Part shown: piece by piece, positions 19,031 to 29,574 of the stretch
How positions within the stretch are numbered: the first letter of the stretch is position 1
Layout of the letters: the number at the start of each line of letters is the position of its first letter
Assembly: GCF_000375545.1 (NCBI RefSeq)
Contig: NZ_AQXF01000007.1
Span: 103,530-167,529, forward strand
Length of the DNA stretch: 64,000 nucleotides
Direction: 5' to 3'
Origin: Kordiimonas gwangyangensis DSM 19435 = JCM 12864
GTDB lineage: Bacteria > Pseudomonadota > Alphaproteobacteria > Sphingomonadales > Kordiimonadaceae
Notes under the pieces: generated by a model
Database searches by the model: none
Seen by the model: only the letters and a program-made list of their open reading frames with translations
What the model was told of the DNA's origin: nothing
Position numbers and translations under genes: made by a program

Positions 19031-21141
19031 TCCTGAACCCTGACCTTTTGCACCGCCTCTCTGAAGCCTATGGCATTTACCATGGCTATCATGAGCTTTC
19101 GGGCCACTATGTGAAAGCGAGCGATGAGACAAAAATCGCCCAGCTTCAAGCCCTCGGCCTCAACATGCAGGACGATGCCGCACTTGAAAATGCGCTCACA
19201 GCAGTCGCAGAACGGCAGGCTCGGCTGCTTCCCGCCACCATGGTTATTCGCCAGAACGACAGTATGCGCCTGCCGCTCCAGAACGCCGCGCATGCTGCCG
19301 GACACTGGACCGTGGAACTCGCGGACGGACCGGGTAGAGATGGTGAACTTCCAGCTGGTGCTGACGCAATTAAAATGGATGGCCCGGCCCTGCCGCTTGG
19401 GTACCACCAGCTAAGAATTGATAGCGAGGGCAGTAGCGAAACCTGCCACCTGATTATTGCACCTGAACGCTGCATCACGCTTGAAGATGCCACTGGCTGC
19501 AGCCAGACGTGGGGTATCACCGTCCCGCTCTATGGCCTGCGCTCAATCCGCAACTGGGGCATTGGCGACTTTGAAGACCTCGCGCGCATGGCAGAACATG
19601 CGGCTGGTGAAGGCGCTGACTTCATCGGCTTCAATCCGGTGCATGCCCTGTTCCCGGCAGCGAGCCATATGTATAGCCCCTATTCGCCATCAAGCCGCGA
19701 GTTCCTCAACATCATGCACATCGCGCCTGACATGCTGGAGGAGTTTACCACAACACCTGAAGGCAAGAAGGCACTGAAAGGCCTGAAGGCGGCAAAGGAC
19801 TACAAGGCAGCACGTGACGCCAAGCTTTTGGATTACACTGCCGTTTATGCCCTCAAGACCAAAGCCTTCGAGGCAGCCTTCGCGCTTTTCGAAACACACG
19901 CAACCCCTGACCGCACGGCCGCGTTCGAGGCCTTTTGCCACCAGAAGGGCAACTCGCTCACCCGCCACGCCACCTTTGAGGTGATCTTCGAGGCTGAGTT
20001 CGCGAAAGACCCGACAGTCACCGCGTGGCAGGACTGGCCGGAGGAGTTGAGGTCACCAGACAGCAGCACGGTCACGGAAATTGTCGCCCAAAACCCGGCG
20101 CGCATTCGCTACTACAAGTTCCTGCAATGGGTCGCCCACGCGCAGCTCGATGCTGCACAGAACCGGGCACGTGCTGCTGGCATGCGCATCGGGCTTTACC
20201 TTGACCTCGCCGTTGGCATGGTGCCAGGCGGGGCCGAGGCCTGGGGCGAACCCGCAAGCGTGGTGCACGGCATGAGCCTAGGCGCGCCCGGCGACGCCGC
20301 TAACCCGGACGGGCAGAAATGGAACCTCGCACCCCTTGACCCCATCGCACTTCGGGAAGACGGTTTCCGCGTTTTTCGGCGCACGCTATCCGAGGTTATG
20401 CGCCCGGCGGGCATCGTACGCATTGACCATATCCTTGGCCTGAACCGCGCCTTCTGGTGCGCGCTTGAAAACGGCACGGCGGGCAATTATGTCACCTACC
20501 CACGGGAAGAAATGCTAGGCATCATTGCGCTTGAAAGTGTGCGGCACGGCTGCGTGGTGGTCGGCGAAGACCTTGGCACGGTACCTGAGGGCTTCCGGGA
20601 ACGCCTCGCTGACTGGGGCCTTATGGGATGCGCGATCCTTTATTTTGAGCGCGAGGGCGACAGCTTCACGCCACCCGCCCACTATGGCGAGGACAAATTC
20701 GCGTCCCTCAACAACCATGACTTCCCCACCCTCAAAGGCTTCTGGGAAGGGGAAGACTTCCGCTGGCGCGAAGAGCTGGGTATTGGCGCTAGCCGCCTGC
20801 ACGATGACCGGAATGCCCGCCTGCATGACCGCTGGCTGATGCTGCGCCGCCTTGAGGATGAGGGCCTGCTGCCCGAGGGCGTTTCGCCTTACGCGGCCCC
20901 TGCTGAACTGTCGGACGATCTTGCGGTTGCAATCCACAGCCTACTCGCGCGCGTAAAATCATCAGTGGTTGCAGTGCAGGTGGAGGACCTCCTTGGCCTG
21001 AAGGACCAGCCCAATGTTCCGGGTACGACTACGGAAGAGCCTAATTGGCGCCGCAAATTGCCTGTAGACATCGAAAAGCTGTTTGATCAAACACTTAGCA
21101 GACGTATTCTTGAAGCTGTTCGCAGCGCAAGACCGCGATAG
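19027..21141 (+). CDS. malQ: 4-alpha-glucanotransferase (amylomaltase)
   Basis: 704-residue GH77 enzyme that rearranges short malto-oligosaccharides left by phosphorylase and GlgX. It has an N-terminal beta extension (about residues 1-150). The barrel follows with WGITVPLYGLRSIRNWGIGDFEDL, nucleophile Asp in IVRIDHILGLNRAFW, acid Glu in VVVGEDLGTVPEGF and the SLNNHDFPT segment. The length fits the long proteobacterial MalQ. The start overlaps the glgX stop (ATGA). Confidence 0.96.
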   Translation: MILNPDLLHRLSEAYGIYHGYHELSGHYVKASDETKIAQLQALGLNMQDDAALENALTAVAERQARLLPATMVIRQNDSMRLPLQNAAHAAGHWTVELADGPGRDGELPAGADAIKMDGPALPLGYHQLRIDSEGSSETCHLIIAPERCITLEDATGCSQTWGITVPLYGLRSIRNWGIGDFEDLARMAEHAAGEGADFIGFNPVHALFPAASHMYSPYSPSSREFLNIMHIAPDMLEEFTTTPEGKKALKGLKAAKDYKAARDAKLLDYTAVYALKTKAFEAAFALFETHATPDRTAAFEAFCHQKGNSLTRHATFEVIFEAEFAKDPTVTAWQDWPEELRSPDSSTVTEIVAQNPARIRYYKFLQWVAHAQLDAAQNRARAAGMRIGLYLDLAVGMVPGGAEAWGEPASVVHGMSLGAPGDAANPDGQKWNLAPLDPIALREDGFRVFRRTLSEVMRPAGIVRIDHILGLNRAFWCALENGTAGNYVTYPREEMLGIIALESVRHGCVVVGEDLGTVPEGFRERLADWGLMGCAILYFEREGDSFTPPAHYGEDKFASLNNHDFPTLKGFWEGEDFRWREELGIGASRLHDDRNARLHDRWLMLRRLEDEGLLPEGVSPYAAPAELSDDLAVAIHSLLARVKSSVVAVQVEDLLGLKDQPNVPGTTTEEPNWRRKLPVDIEKLFDQTLSRRILEAVRSARPR

Positions 21142-22797
<1,656 letters not shown>

Positions 22798-22831
22798 CCC
22801 GGAAACGCTTGACCAATCCGCAACCTCCTGC

Positions 22832-22866
22832 AAGCCTGCTGCCATTATTTGTCAGCAGGCTTCTTG
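22832..22866 (+). terminator. Hairpin terminator after pgm
   Basis: Ten-bp arms AAGCCTGCTG and CAGCAGGCTT with an 11-base AT-rich loop, followed by a short T-containing run. It lies in the 81-base gap between pgm and the next gene, so it probably ends the glgCAX-malQ-pgm transcript. Confidence 0.65.
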
Positions 22867-22878
22867 TAGGGTGGCGAT

Positions 22879-23577
22879 ATGAGACGCGCAGACCGACTAT
22901 TCCAGATCGTGAGTTACCTGCAGGGGCGGCGAATGGCCATCACCGCGCAGGATATTGCTGACGAATTTGATATCAGCGTCCGGACTGTCTACCGCGACAT
23001 TCAGGACCTGATCACCACCGGCGTGCCCATTTCGGGCGAGGCCGGTGTGGGCTATATCCTCGACAAAAGCTATTACCTGCCACCCATGAGCCTCGATATG
23101 GATGAGCTTGAAGCCCTGATGCTGGGGGCCGCCATGGTCTCAAGCTGGACCGACGGCGCCATGGGCGCATCGGCCAAAAGCCTGATCCTAAAGATCAAGA
23201 ATGTGCTCAGTGCCGAAGACCGGGAAGCTTTCTCAGGCACCGCACTTTTTGCGCCGCCATCGCGCGCCAAACTGCCATGGACAATCGACTTTTCGTTCCT
23301 GCGCCACGCGGTCAGGCAGAAACACAAACTGGCCCTCGACTATGCTGACGAGGAAGGTCGTGCAACGCTTCGCGTCGTTCGGCCGCTGTCGCTCGTTTTT
23401 ATCGGACCGGTCTGGATGATGCTGGCGTGGTGCGAAATGCGGAAGGACTTCCGGCACTTTCGGCTGGACCGTATGCGCCGCGCCACACCAACCGGCGATG
23501 TGTTCATCGACACGCCGGAAACCAGTCTCAAATGTTATCTTGACCGCATGAACTATTGCGACGGCCTCAAGGACTAA
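22879..23577 (+). CDS. Transcriptional regulator, HTH plus WYL domain (YafY type)
   Basis: 232 residues. The N-terminal winged helix (about 1-60) shows ITAQDIADEFDISVRTVYRDIQDL. A linker and a WYL domain (about 130-215), containing LRVVRPLSLVFIGPVWMMLAW, probably sense a nucleic acid or small ligand. YafY-like proteins are usually repressors of neighbouring genes. Here the stop codon overlaps that of the convergent SRPBCC gene, and no obvious target is adjacent. Confidence 0.9.
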   Translation: MRRADRLFQIVSYLQGRRMAITAQDIADEFDISVRTVYRDIQDLITTGVPISGEAGVGYILDKSYYLPPMSLDMDELEALMLGAAMVSSWTDGAMGASAKSLILKIKNVLSAEDREAFSGTALFAPPSRAKLPWTIDFSFLRHAVRQKHKLALDYADEEGRATLRVVRPLSLVFIGPVWMMLAWCEMRKDFRHFRLDRMRRATPTGDVFIDTPETSLKCYLDRMNYCDGLKD

Positions 23578-24011
23578 CCAACCGCATACTCGCGCTCCAG
23601 AAAACGCTCAAGGCTCGACAGGCAGCCATTCCAGCCCTGATCATGGCTCGCCCGCACCTCGTCCGATGGAAAGCGGGTCTGTGTCAGGGTCATTTCCGTC
23701 CGGTTTGGTGACAGCTCGCGGAAATCGAGCTGCACAAGGCTGCCCTCGATGATGTGCGAACTCCAGGTAAAGGTAATGCGGGTGTAGCGATTGATCTCGA
23801 CATATTCGCCGCTCATGGTGTAATCGCCGGTTTGCAGGTGCATGGTCAGGCTATAGCTGCCGCCGACCGTAAAGCTGTTGCGGACCGTGCTGTCCTTCAC
23901 CGGAGTCTGGCTGGCAAAAAACCAGCGGGCCATGACGGACGGTTTGGCCCATGCGTCGAAAAGCTGGCGCTTGCTGCACGGCATTACCTTTTTGATAACA
24001 AGCGGTTCCAT
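23574..24011 (-). CDS. SRPBCC (AHSA1-type) domain protein
   Basis: 145 residues, START-like fold. It begins MEPLVIKKVMPCSKRQLFDAWAKPSVMARWFF and has the typical F(T/S)W...SLVQLDFRE and GWNGCLSSLERFL endings. ArsR-linked AHSA1 proteins are thought to bind hydrophobic ligands or assist folding; the ligand here is unknown. The ATG at 24011 lies one base after the ArsR stop (TGAGATG), so the two genes form a tight operon; the frame is open further upstream within the arsR-like gene. It is convergent with the WYL gene. Confidence 0.9.
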   Translation of the reverse strand: MEPLVIKKVMPCSKRQLFDAWAKPSVMARWFFASQTPVKDSTVRNSFTVGGSYSLTMHLQTGDYTMSGEYVEINRYTRITFTWSSHIIEGSLVQLDFRELSPNRTEMTLTQTRFPSDEVRASHDQGWNGCLSSLERFLEREYAVG

Positions 24012-24012
24012 C

Positions 24013-24342
24013 TCACACTCCCCCTGCTTCCTTGATATAGCTCTCAAGTTCGTCCAGCCGCCCGGCCCAGAATTTGGCGTGCCGCGCAATATAGCCTGCG
24101 ACCGTACGCCAGACATCGAAATTCATATGGCAGATGACCTCGCGGCCGCGCCGGGCTTTGAACACCAGCCCTGCCGCCTCAAGCACCGCGATGTTTTTCG
24201 ACGCAGCGCTCATACGCCAGTTGCCAAGTGCTGCAAGTTCACCGATGGAGCGTGGGCCGGCGGCAAGCTCCGCAAGCATCGCCCGCCGCCTGCGATCCGC
24301 CAACGCCATGAACACCTGGTCGAGTTGATCATCATTTTCCAT
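24013..24342 (-). CDS. ArsR-family transcriptional regulator
   Basis: 109-residue winged helix: DQVFMALADRRRRAMLAELAAGPRSIGELAALGNWRMSAASKNIAVLEAAGLVFKARRGREVI. The usual CxC metal-binding motif is not seen, so it is probably one of the non-metal ArsR proteins paired with SRPBCC genes. It is upstream of and coupled to the SRPBCC gene at 23574-24011, and divergent from a second SRPBCC gene at 24502. An AT-rich inverted repeat touches its start codon, consistent with autorepression. Confidence 0.92.
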   Translation of the reverse strand: MENDDQLDQVFMALADRRRRAMLAELAAGPRSIGELAALGNWRMSAASKNIAVLEAAGLVFKARRGREVICHMNFDVWRTVAGYIARHAKFWAGRLDELESYIKEAGGV

Positions 24343-24355
24343 ATTTGGAAAATAT
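24341..24355. promoter_or_regulatory. Probable ArsR operator
   Basis: Inverted repeat ATATTT-GGA-AAATAT overlapping the ArsR start codon, at the edge of a strongly AT-rich stretch (about 24340-24420) that must contain the divergent promoters. Confidence 0.4.
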
Positions 24356-24501
24356 ACCTAAACAATATCAAATTGAACTGATATTTATTATTTAAATTCA
24401 ATATATTAGCTATTTTCAATTTTTGTTCGTTTTATGTTTCGACCGCATATCTCGCCGCTAGACTGAAGGCAGTTTTCGCAACGAGAGAAAGGAACCAAAC
24501 G

Positions 24502-24945
24502 ATGGCGAATATCTGTCACACTTTCAGCACCAACGCCCCGCGTGAAAAAATCATGGCGGCGCTCACAACCCTTGAAGGCCTTCAGGGCTGGTGGACCGAA
24601 ACCACCACAGGCAACCCTGCCAAGGGCGGTACACTGACCTTCCGGTTCGGTGACAATGGTGGCTTCGATATGGTGGTGAAAGAAAGCAGCGACGGCTTTG
24701 TTCTCTGGGAAGTCACGGAAGGGCCCGAAGACTGGGTAGGCACCCAACTTGAATTCAAGGTTGTTGACGACAATGGCCAAAACCGGCTGATGTTCCGCCA
24801 TATTGGCTGGGCAGAAGAAGAAGGTTTTTTCCACCACTGCTCCACCAAATGGGCAACCTTTGTGCTCAGCATGCGGGACCTTGTGGAAAGCGGGAAAGGC
24901 CGCCCCTTCCCTAATGACCTGAAAATCGAAGCCTCAGGCATGTAA
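24502..24945 (+). CDS. SRPBCC (AHSA1-type) domain protein
   Basis: 147 residues starting MANICHTFSTNAPREKIMAALTTLEGLQGWWTETT, with the START-like pattern FRFGDNGGFDMVV, LMFRHIGW and C-terminal WATFVLSMRDLVESGKGRP. A GAGAAAGGA site precedes the ATG. It faces the ArsR gene across 159 bases, so the regulator is flanked by two divergent SRPBCC genes and may control both. The ligand is unknown. Confidence 0.9.
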   Translation: MANICHTFSTNAPREKIMAALTTLEGLQGWWTETTTGNPAKGGTLTFRFGDNGGFDMVVKESSDGFVLWEVTEGPEDWVGTQLEFKVVDDNGQNRLMFRHIGWAEEEGFFHHCSTKWATFVLSMRDLVESGKGRPFPNDLKIEASGM

Positions 24946-24947
24946 AC

Positions 24948-24976
24948 AAAAAAGCCCGGCATCTGCCGGGCTTTTC
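24948..24976. terminator. Bidirectional terminator between SRPBCC gene and korB
   Basis: Stem GCCCGGC/GCCGGGC with A-rich left and T-rich right flanks and a four-base loop, between convergent genes. The A tract and T tract let it work in both directions. Confidence 0.85.
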
Positions 24977-24997
24977 CTTTGCGTTTCGTCTGATGGA

Positions 24998-26038
24998 TCA
25001 GGACGTGATCGTTTCGCTCACTTCCCAGGTCTGGCCACCATACATGATGTCCTTGAGCGTGGTTTTGCCCTTGCGATCCGCAACCTGTCCCAGCACCGCC
25101 TCGGTATAGCTGTGGTCCGCTTGACGGGCATAAAGCACACCCATCGCAACCGGCTCACCGGGGTTCGCTCCAAGCTCGCCCAGCATCTGGGCCAAGCGGC
25201 GGTTGGTCTCGTCATGTACCATTACGTCATCTTCGGTGACGCCATTCTCGCCCACGGTCACCACCTCAAGTGCGAACTTTTCGGGACAGAAACGGATGCC
25301 CTTATTGCCCTCTGCACCGAACAACATCTTCTCGCCATGCTCCAGCAGCAGTTGGCGGTCAGCCGCCACACTCTTGTCGGTGATGCCCTGCCATGCCTCG
25401 TCGTTATAGACGATGCAGTTCTGCAAGATCTCGACAAAGGACGCTCCTTTGAACGCATGGGCACGTTTGAACACGCCCGGCATATGCTTCTGCGCCGTAT
25501 CAACCGTGCGGGCGATGAAGTGAGCACCGGACCCAAGCGCATAGCTGATCGGGTTGAGGGCCGGGTCAACCGAACCCTGTGGCGTGGACGGTGACCGTGT
25601 ACCGAGGTCAGACGTCGGCGAATACTGGCCTTTGGTCAGCCCGTAAATCTTGTTGTTGAACAACAGGATATTCAAATCCACATCGCGCCTCAGCGCATGC
25701 ATCAGGTGATTACCCCCGATCGACAGCCCGTCGCCGTCGCCGGTAATGACCCATACATCCAGTTCAGGGTTCGCGAGCTTCAAGCCCGTCGCCACCGCAG
25801 GCGCGCGACCGTGAATGGTGTGGAAGCCATATGTGTTCATATAATAGGGGAAACGGCTTGAACAGCCGATGCCCGATACAAACACCGTATTCTCGCGCGT
25901 GACACCCATTTCCGGCAAGGTACGCTGCATGCACTTCAGGATCGCATAGTCACCGCAACCCGGGCACCAACGCACTTCCTGGTCGCTGGTGAAATCCTTG
26001 ATCGTCAGCGGTGTTTTCGGGGTGCTCAGTTCATTCAT
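24998..26038 (-). CDS. korB: 2-oxoglutarate:ferredoxin oxidoreductase, beta subunit
   Basis: 346 residues. Thiamine-diphosphate-binding subunit with WCPGCGDYAIL (Fe-S/TPP region), GIGCSSRFPYY, HGRAPAVATGLK and the TPP motif ITGDGDGLSIGGNHLMHALRRDVDLNILLFNN. The IYGLTKGQYSPTS loop is typical of KorB. With KorA it decarboxylates 2-oxoglutarate to succinyl-CoA using ferredoxin, serving in the TCA cycle of some aerobes. It follows korA by 12 bases in the same operon. No 4Fe-4S ferredoxin-like subunit gene is nearby, as in two-subunit KorAB enzymes. Confidence 0.93.
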   Translation of the reverse strand: MNELSTPKTPLTIKDFTSDQEVRWCPGCGDYAILKCMQRTLPEMGVTRENTVFVSGIGCSSRFPYYMNTYGFHTIHGRAPAVATGLKLANPELDVWVITGDGDGLSIGGNHLMHALRRDVDLNILLFNNKIYGLTKGQYSPTSDLGTRSPSTPQGSVDPALNPISYALGSGAHFIARTVDTAQKHMPGVFKRAHAFKGASFVEILQNCIVYNDEAWQGITDKSVAADRQLLLEHGEKMLFGAEGNKGIRFCPEKFALEVVTVGENGVTEDDVMVHDETNRRLAQMLGELGANPGEPVAMGVLYARQADHSYTEAVLGQVADRKGKTTLKDIMYGGQTWEVSETITS

Positions 26039-26050
26039 CTTCGCTCTCCC

Positions 26051-27901
26051 TTAATTCGCCGCTTCAGCGCGGATGACATCCAGAAGTTCCTGGATCTTGA
26101 ACGGCTGGCCAGACACTTTGTTCACCGGTTTCGCATCAATGAGGAAACGGTCGCGGATCACGGTTTTAAGCTGGCCGTTGTTCATCTCGGGCACGATCAC
26201 CTTGGCGTAGTTCTTGAGAAGCATGCCAAGGTTTGCCGGGAACGGATGCAGGTAGCGAATGTGGATGTGGGAAACGTTCAGCCCCTCAGCACGCGCGGCT
26301 TTCACCGCCTCCGAAATAGGGCCATAGGTCGAGCCCCAGCCAACAACCGCAAGCGTTCCACTCTCCTCACCCTGATCGACGGTCTGCAGCGGAATATCGT
26401 TCGCGATGCCGTCAATCTTGCCTGCGCGTGTGTCCGTCATCTTCTGGTGGTTGGCCGGATCATAGGAGATATGACCACTATCAAAGCTTTTCTCGATGCC
26501 GCCAATGCGGTGTTCGGTGCCCGACACGCCGGGCTTCGGCCAGTGGCGTGCGAGCGTCTGCTCGTCCCGTTTGAACGGGTTGAACTCGCTCTCATCCTCC
26601 GGCGCTTCCGCAAACTTCACCGGGAAAGGCGTCAGCGCGTTAAGGTCCGGCAGTTTCCACGGCTCGGCGGCGTTCGCGATAAAGCCGTCCGTCAGCAGCA
26701 TCACTGGCGTCATATATTTGATCGCAATCCGGCAAGCCTCAATCGCGGCCTCAAAACAGTCGCCGGGGCTACGCGTCGCGATCACAGGCAGGGGCGCGTC
26801 ACCGTTCCGGCCATAAATGGCTTGGTAAAGGTCGGACTGCTCGGTCTTTGTCGGCAGCCCAGTCGAGGGCCCGCCGCGCTGGCTGTTGATCACGACGACC
26901 GGTAGCTCGGTCGAGATCGCAAGCCCCAGCGCCTCGCCCTTCAGCGCAATCCCCGGGCCGCTTGAACTGGTCACACCAAGTGCACCGCCATAGGACGCGC
27001 CAATCGCCGCGCAAATCGCCGCAATTTCGTCCTCGGCCTGGAAAGTAACAACCCCAAGCTCTTTCATGTTCGACAGCGTATGCAAAATTGGCGATGCCGG
27101 CGTGATCGGGTAGGACCCCAGTACAATCGGTAACCGCGCGAGCTCCCCACCGGCCACAATACCCCACGACAGCGCCTGACTACCAGTCACCGTCCGGTAA
27201 ATCCCCGCCTCGCTATGCTTCGCGCCAATCTGGTAGCGTTTGAAATGCGCCGACAGCTCCGCCGTTTCCCCAAACGCGTGTCCGGCGTTGAGGGCGGCGA
27301 TGTTGGCGCTCGCGATATTGGGCAGTTTGGAAAATTTTTTCTCGAGCCATGCGATCACCGGCTCCCGGTTGCGGGAGAACATCCAGAGCATGAGGCCAAG
27401 CGTCCACATGTTCTTGCAGCGCAGTGCTTCCTTGTTGCCGAGGCCAAATTCCTTTACGGCCTCGAGGGTTAGCTTGGAGACATCGAGCTCAACCACCTGA
27501 AAATCATCCAGCTCGCCGGTCGTCAGCGGGTCAGTCTCGTAGCCTGCCTTCTGGAGATTGCGTTTTGAAAATGCGCCGGTATCGACGACCAAAAGACCGC
27601 CACTGCGCAGGTTTTGCACATTGACCTTGAGCGCCGCAGGGTTCATGGCGACAAGCACATCCGGCCTGTCACCGACCGTCTTGATCGACTTGGCACCGAA
27701 GTTGATCTGGAACGCCGAGACCCCGAAGGTGGTGCCGGCAGGTGCGCGAATTTCTGCTGGAAAATCAGGGAAAGTGGCAAGATCGCTGCCGGAGAGCGCC
27801 GTTGACGTGGTGAACTGGCTGCCCGTGAGCTGCATGCCATCACCACTATCGCCCGCAAAGCGGACAACTGCCGATTCCAGAACCTGAATGTCAGAGGTCA
27901 T
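26051..27901 (-). CDS. korA: 2-oxoglutarate:ferredoxin oxidoreductase, alpha (gamma-alpha fused) subunit
   Basis: 616 residues. The gamma domain comes first (about 10-195: VVRFAGDSGDGMQLTGSQF, FPDFPAEIRAPAGTTFGVSAFQI). The alpha pyrimidine-binding domain follows (from about 225: YPITPASPILHTLSNMKELGVVTFQAEDEIAAICAAIGASYGGALGVTSSSGPGIALKGEALG). A transketolase-C-like domain ends with IVPEMNNGQL. The start at 27901 follows GAAGGAGGGA; the longer frame lacks support. It forms an operon with korB. The preference for 2-oxoglutarate is inferred from the two-gene layout. Confidence 0.93.
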   Translation of the reverse strand: MTSDIQVLESAVVRFAGDSGDGMQLTGSQFTTSTALSGSDLATFPDFPAEIRAPAGTTFGVSAFQINFGAKSIKTVGDRPDVLVAMNPAALKVNVQNLRSGGLLVVDTGAFSKRNLQKAGYETDPLTTGELDDFQVVELDVSKLTLEAVKEFGLGNKEALRCKNMWTLGLMLWMFSRNREPVIAWLEKKFSKLPNIASANIAALNAGHAFGETAELSAHFKRYQIGAKHSEAGIYRTVTGSQALSWGIVAGGELARLPIVLGSYPITPASPILHTLSNMKELGVVTFQAEDEIAAICAAIGASYGGALGVTSSSGPGIALKGEALGLAISTELPVVVINSQRGGPSTGLPTKTEQSDLYQAIYGRNGDAPLPVIATRSPGDCFEAAIEACRIAIKYMTPVMLLTDGFIANAAEPWKLPDLNALTPFPVKFAEAPEDESEFNPFKRDEQTLARHWPKPGVSGTEHRIGGIEKSFDSGHISYDPANHQKMTDTRAGKIDGIANDIPLQTVDQGEESGTLAVVGWGSTYGPISEAVKAARAEGLNVSHIHIRYLHPFPANLGMLLKNYAKVIVPEMNNGQLKTVIRDRFLIDAKPVNKVSGQPFKIQELLDVIRAEAAN

Positions 27902-28092
27902 TGGCCGTCCCTCCTTCTCTCTCAACAGGCAACTCCTAAGTTGGCCTGCTGTCAATGCCCTTGTTACCTATGTGCCTCTAATACTCTTCTTCCAACTCAA
28001 AAACGACGAACTTTTTCTATCAACTTGATATATTCAAGCTATTTTGGGAATTATTTTCCAATAATACCCAAAAGCGTGTGCGGAATGTGTGC

Positions 28093-29445
28093 TTAATCTG
28101 CGCGGGGTGTGCGCATGAGCACAAACTCCTCCGCACTTGAAGGATGCACCGCAACCGTTGCATCAAACTGCGCTTTTGTGAGACCGGCTTTCACCGCGAT
28201 GCCAATTCCCTGGATAATCTCCGCCGCGTCGGCACCAATCATGTGTGCGCCGACAACGCGGTCACTCGCTTTATCGACAATCAGCTTGGCAAAAGCGCGT
28301 TCGTCCGAACCGCCAATGGTGTGTTTCATCGGCTTGAAGTCGGACGTATAGACCGTCACGTCGCCGTATTTTTCCTTCGCGTCAGCCTCAGACAGGCCCA
28401 CCGTACCAATGGGCGGCTGCGAGAAAACGGCGGTCGGGATCGCGTCATGCTCGGCCGCCATGGGCGTGCCACCAAAGACCGTGAGCGCAAAGGCGTGGCC
28501 TTCCTTGATAGCAACGGGGGTGAGCGCCACCCGGTCCGTCACGTCGCCGACCGCATAAATGCTATCCACATTGGTTTTGCTGTATTTATCCACCTTGATG
28601 GCGCCGCCCTTGCCAAGCGCGACCCCCGAGCTTTCAAGCCCGAGACCCTTGGTGTTGGGTACGCGGCCCGTGGCATACATCACCGCGTCAGCGTCCATCG
28701 TGCTGCCGTCCGTGAGCGTGAGGCGCACGCCGCGCTCCAGCTTCTCGATTTTGGTGATGTTGGTGTCCGTGCGCACATCGATGCCCTTGCGGCGCATCTC
28801 GGTGTTCAGACGGTCACGCAGGTCATCATCAAAGCCGCGCAGGATCTGTTCACTGCGGTAGAGCAGGCTGACGTTTGATCCCATACCATGGAAGATGCCC
28901 GCAAATTCCACCGCGATATAGCCACCACCCACAACAACAATATGCTCGGGCTGTTCCTCAAGATGGAAGGCCTCATTGGAGGAAATCGCATGCTCGATAC
29001 CCGGCACATCCGGCATATGCGGCCAGCCGCCGGTGGCGACAAGGATGGTTTTCGCCGTGATCTCGCGCTCGCCCACCCGCACGCTGTTGGGGCCGGTGAC
29101 AGTCGCACGGCCATCAATGATCTCAACCCCCGCACCTTCGAGCGTTTTGATATAGAGCCCGTTCAGGCGGTCAATCTCCGCATCCTTGCGCGCGATGAAG
29201 GTTTTCCAGTCAAACGATGTTTCACCGACAGACCAGCCAAAGCCGCGCGCCAGTTCAAAATCTTCCGCGAAGTGGGAAGCATAGACCATCAGCTTTTTGG
29301 GCACACAGCCGCGGATCACGCAGGTGCCGCCAACGCGGTATTCCTCAGCCACCGCAACACGCGCACCAAGGCTTGAGGCAATCCGGCTCGCGCGCACCCC
29401 GCCGGAGCCCGCACCAATTACAAAAAGATCATAGTCAAACGTCAT
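28093..29445 (-). CDS. gor: Glutathione-disulfide reductase
   Basis: 450-residue FAD/NAD(P) disulfide oxidoreductase. It has the FAD motif VIGAGSGGVRASR, redox-active Cys42 and Cys47 in GGTCVIRGCVPKK, and an NAD(P)-binding GGGYIAVEFAGIFHGMG followed by a basic segment RSEQILRGFDDDLR, as in NADPH-dependent enzymes. YAVGDVTDRVALTPVAI and the catalytic His-Glu of HPSSAEE are present. It keeps glutathione reduced. The start at 29445 is chosen for a GGAGG site seven bases upstream. Other family members (mycothione reductase, mercuric reductase) fit less well. Confidence 0.95.
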   Translation of the reverse strand: MTFDYDLFVIGAGSGGVRASRIASSLGARVAVAEEYRVGGTCVIRGCVPKKLMVYASHFAEDFELARGFGWSVGETSFDWKTFIARKDAEIDRLNGLYIKTLEGAGVEIIDGRATVTGPNSVRVGEREITAKTILVATGGWPHMPDVPGIEHAISSNEAFHLEEQPEHIVVVGGGYIAVEFAGIFHGMGSNVSLLYRSEQILRGFDDDLRDRLNTEMRRKGIDVRTDTNITKIEKLERGVRLTLTDGSTMDADAVMYATGRVPNTKGLGLESSGVALGKGGAIKVDKYSKTNVDSIYAVGDVTDRVALTPVAIKEGHAFALTVFGGTPMAAEHDAIPTAVFSQPPIGTVGLSEADAKEKYGDVTVYTSDFKPMKHTIGGSDERAFAKLIVDKASDRVVGAHMIGADAAEIIQGIGIAVKAGLTKAQFDATVAVHPSSAEEFVLMRTPRAD

Positions 29446-29574
29446 AAAAGCCTCCGGCTGCGTCATGGCCTGTTGATATCATGCATGTGCAATATGGGGG
29501 TGCCCACAAGCAATCCAAGCAGATGCGCCCATTTGGCGCATCACAATTATATGATGACGGCGCCCACTGCCCCA

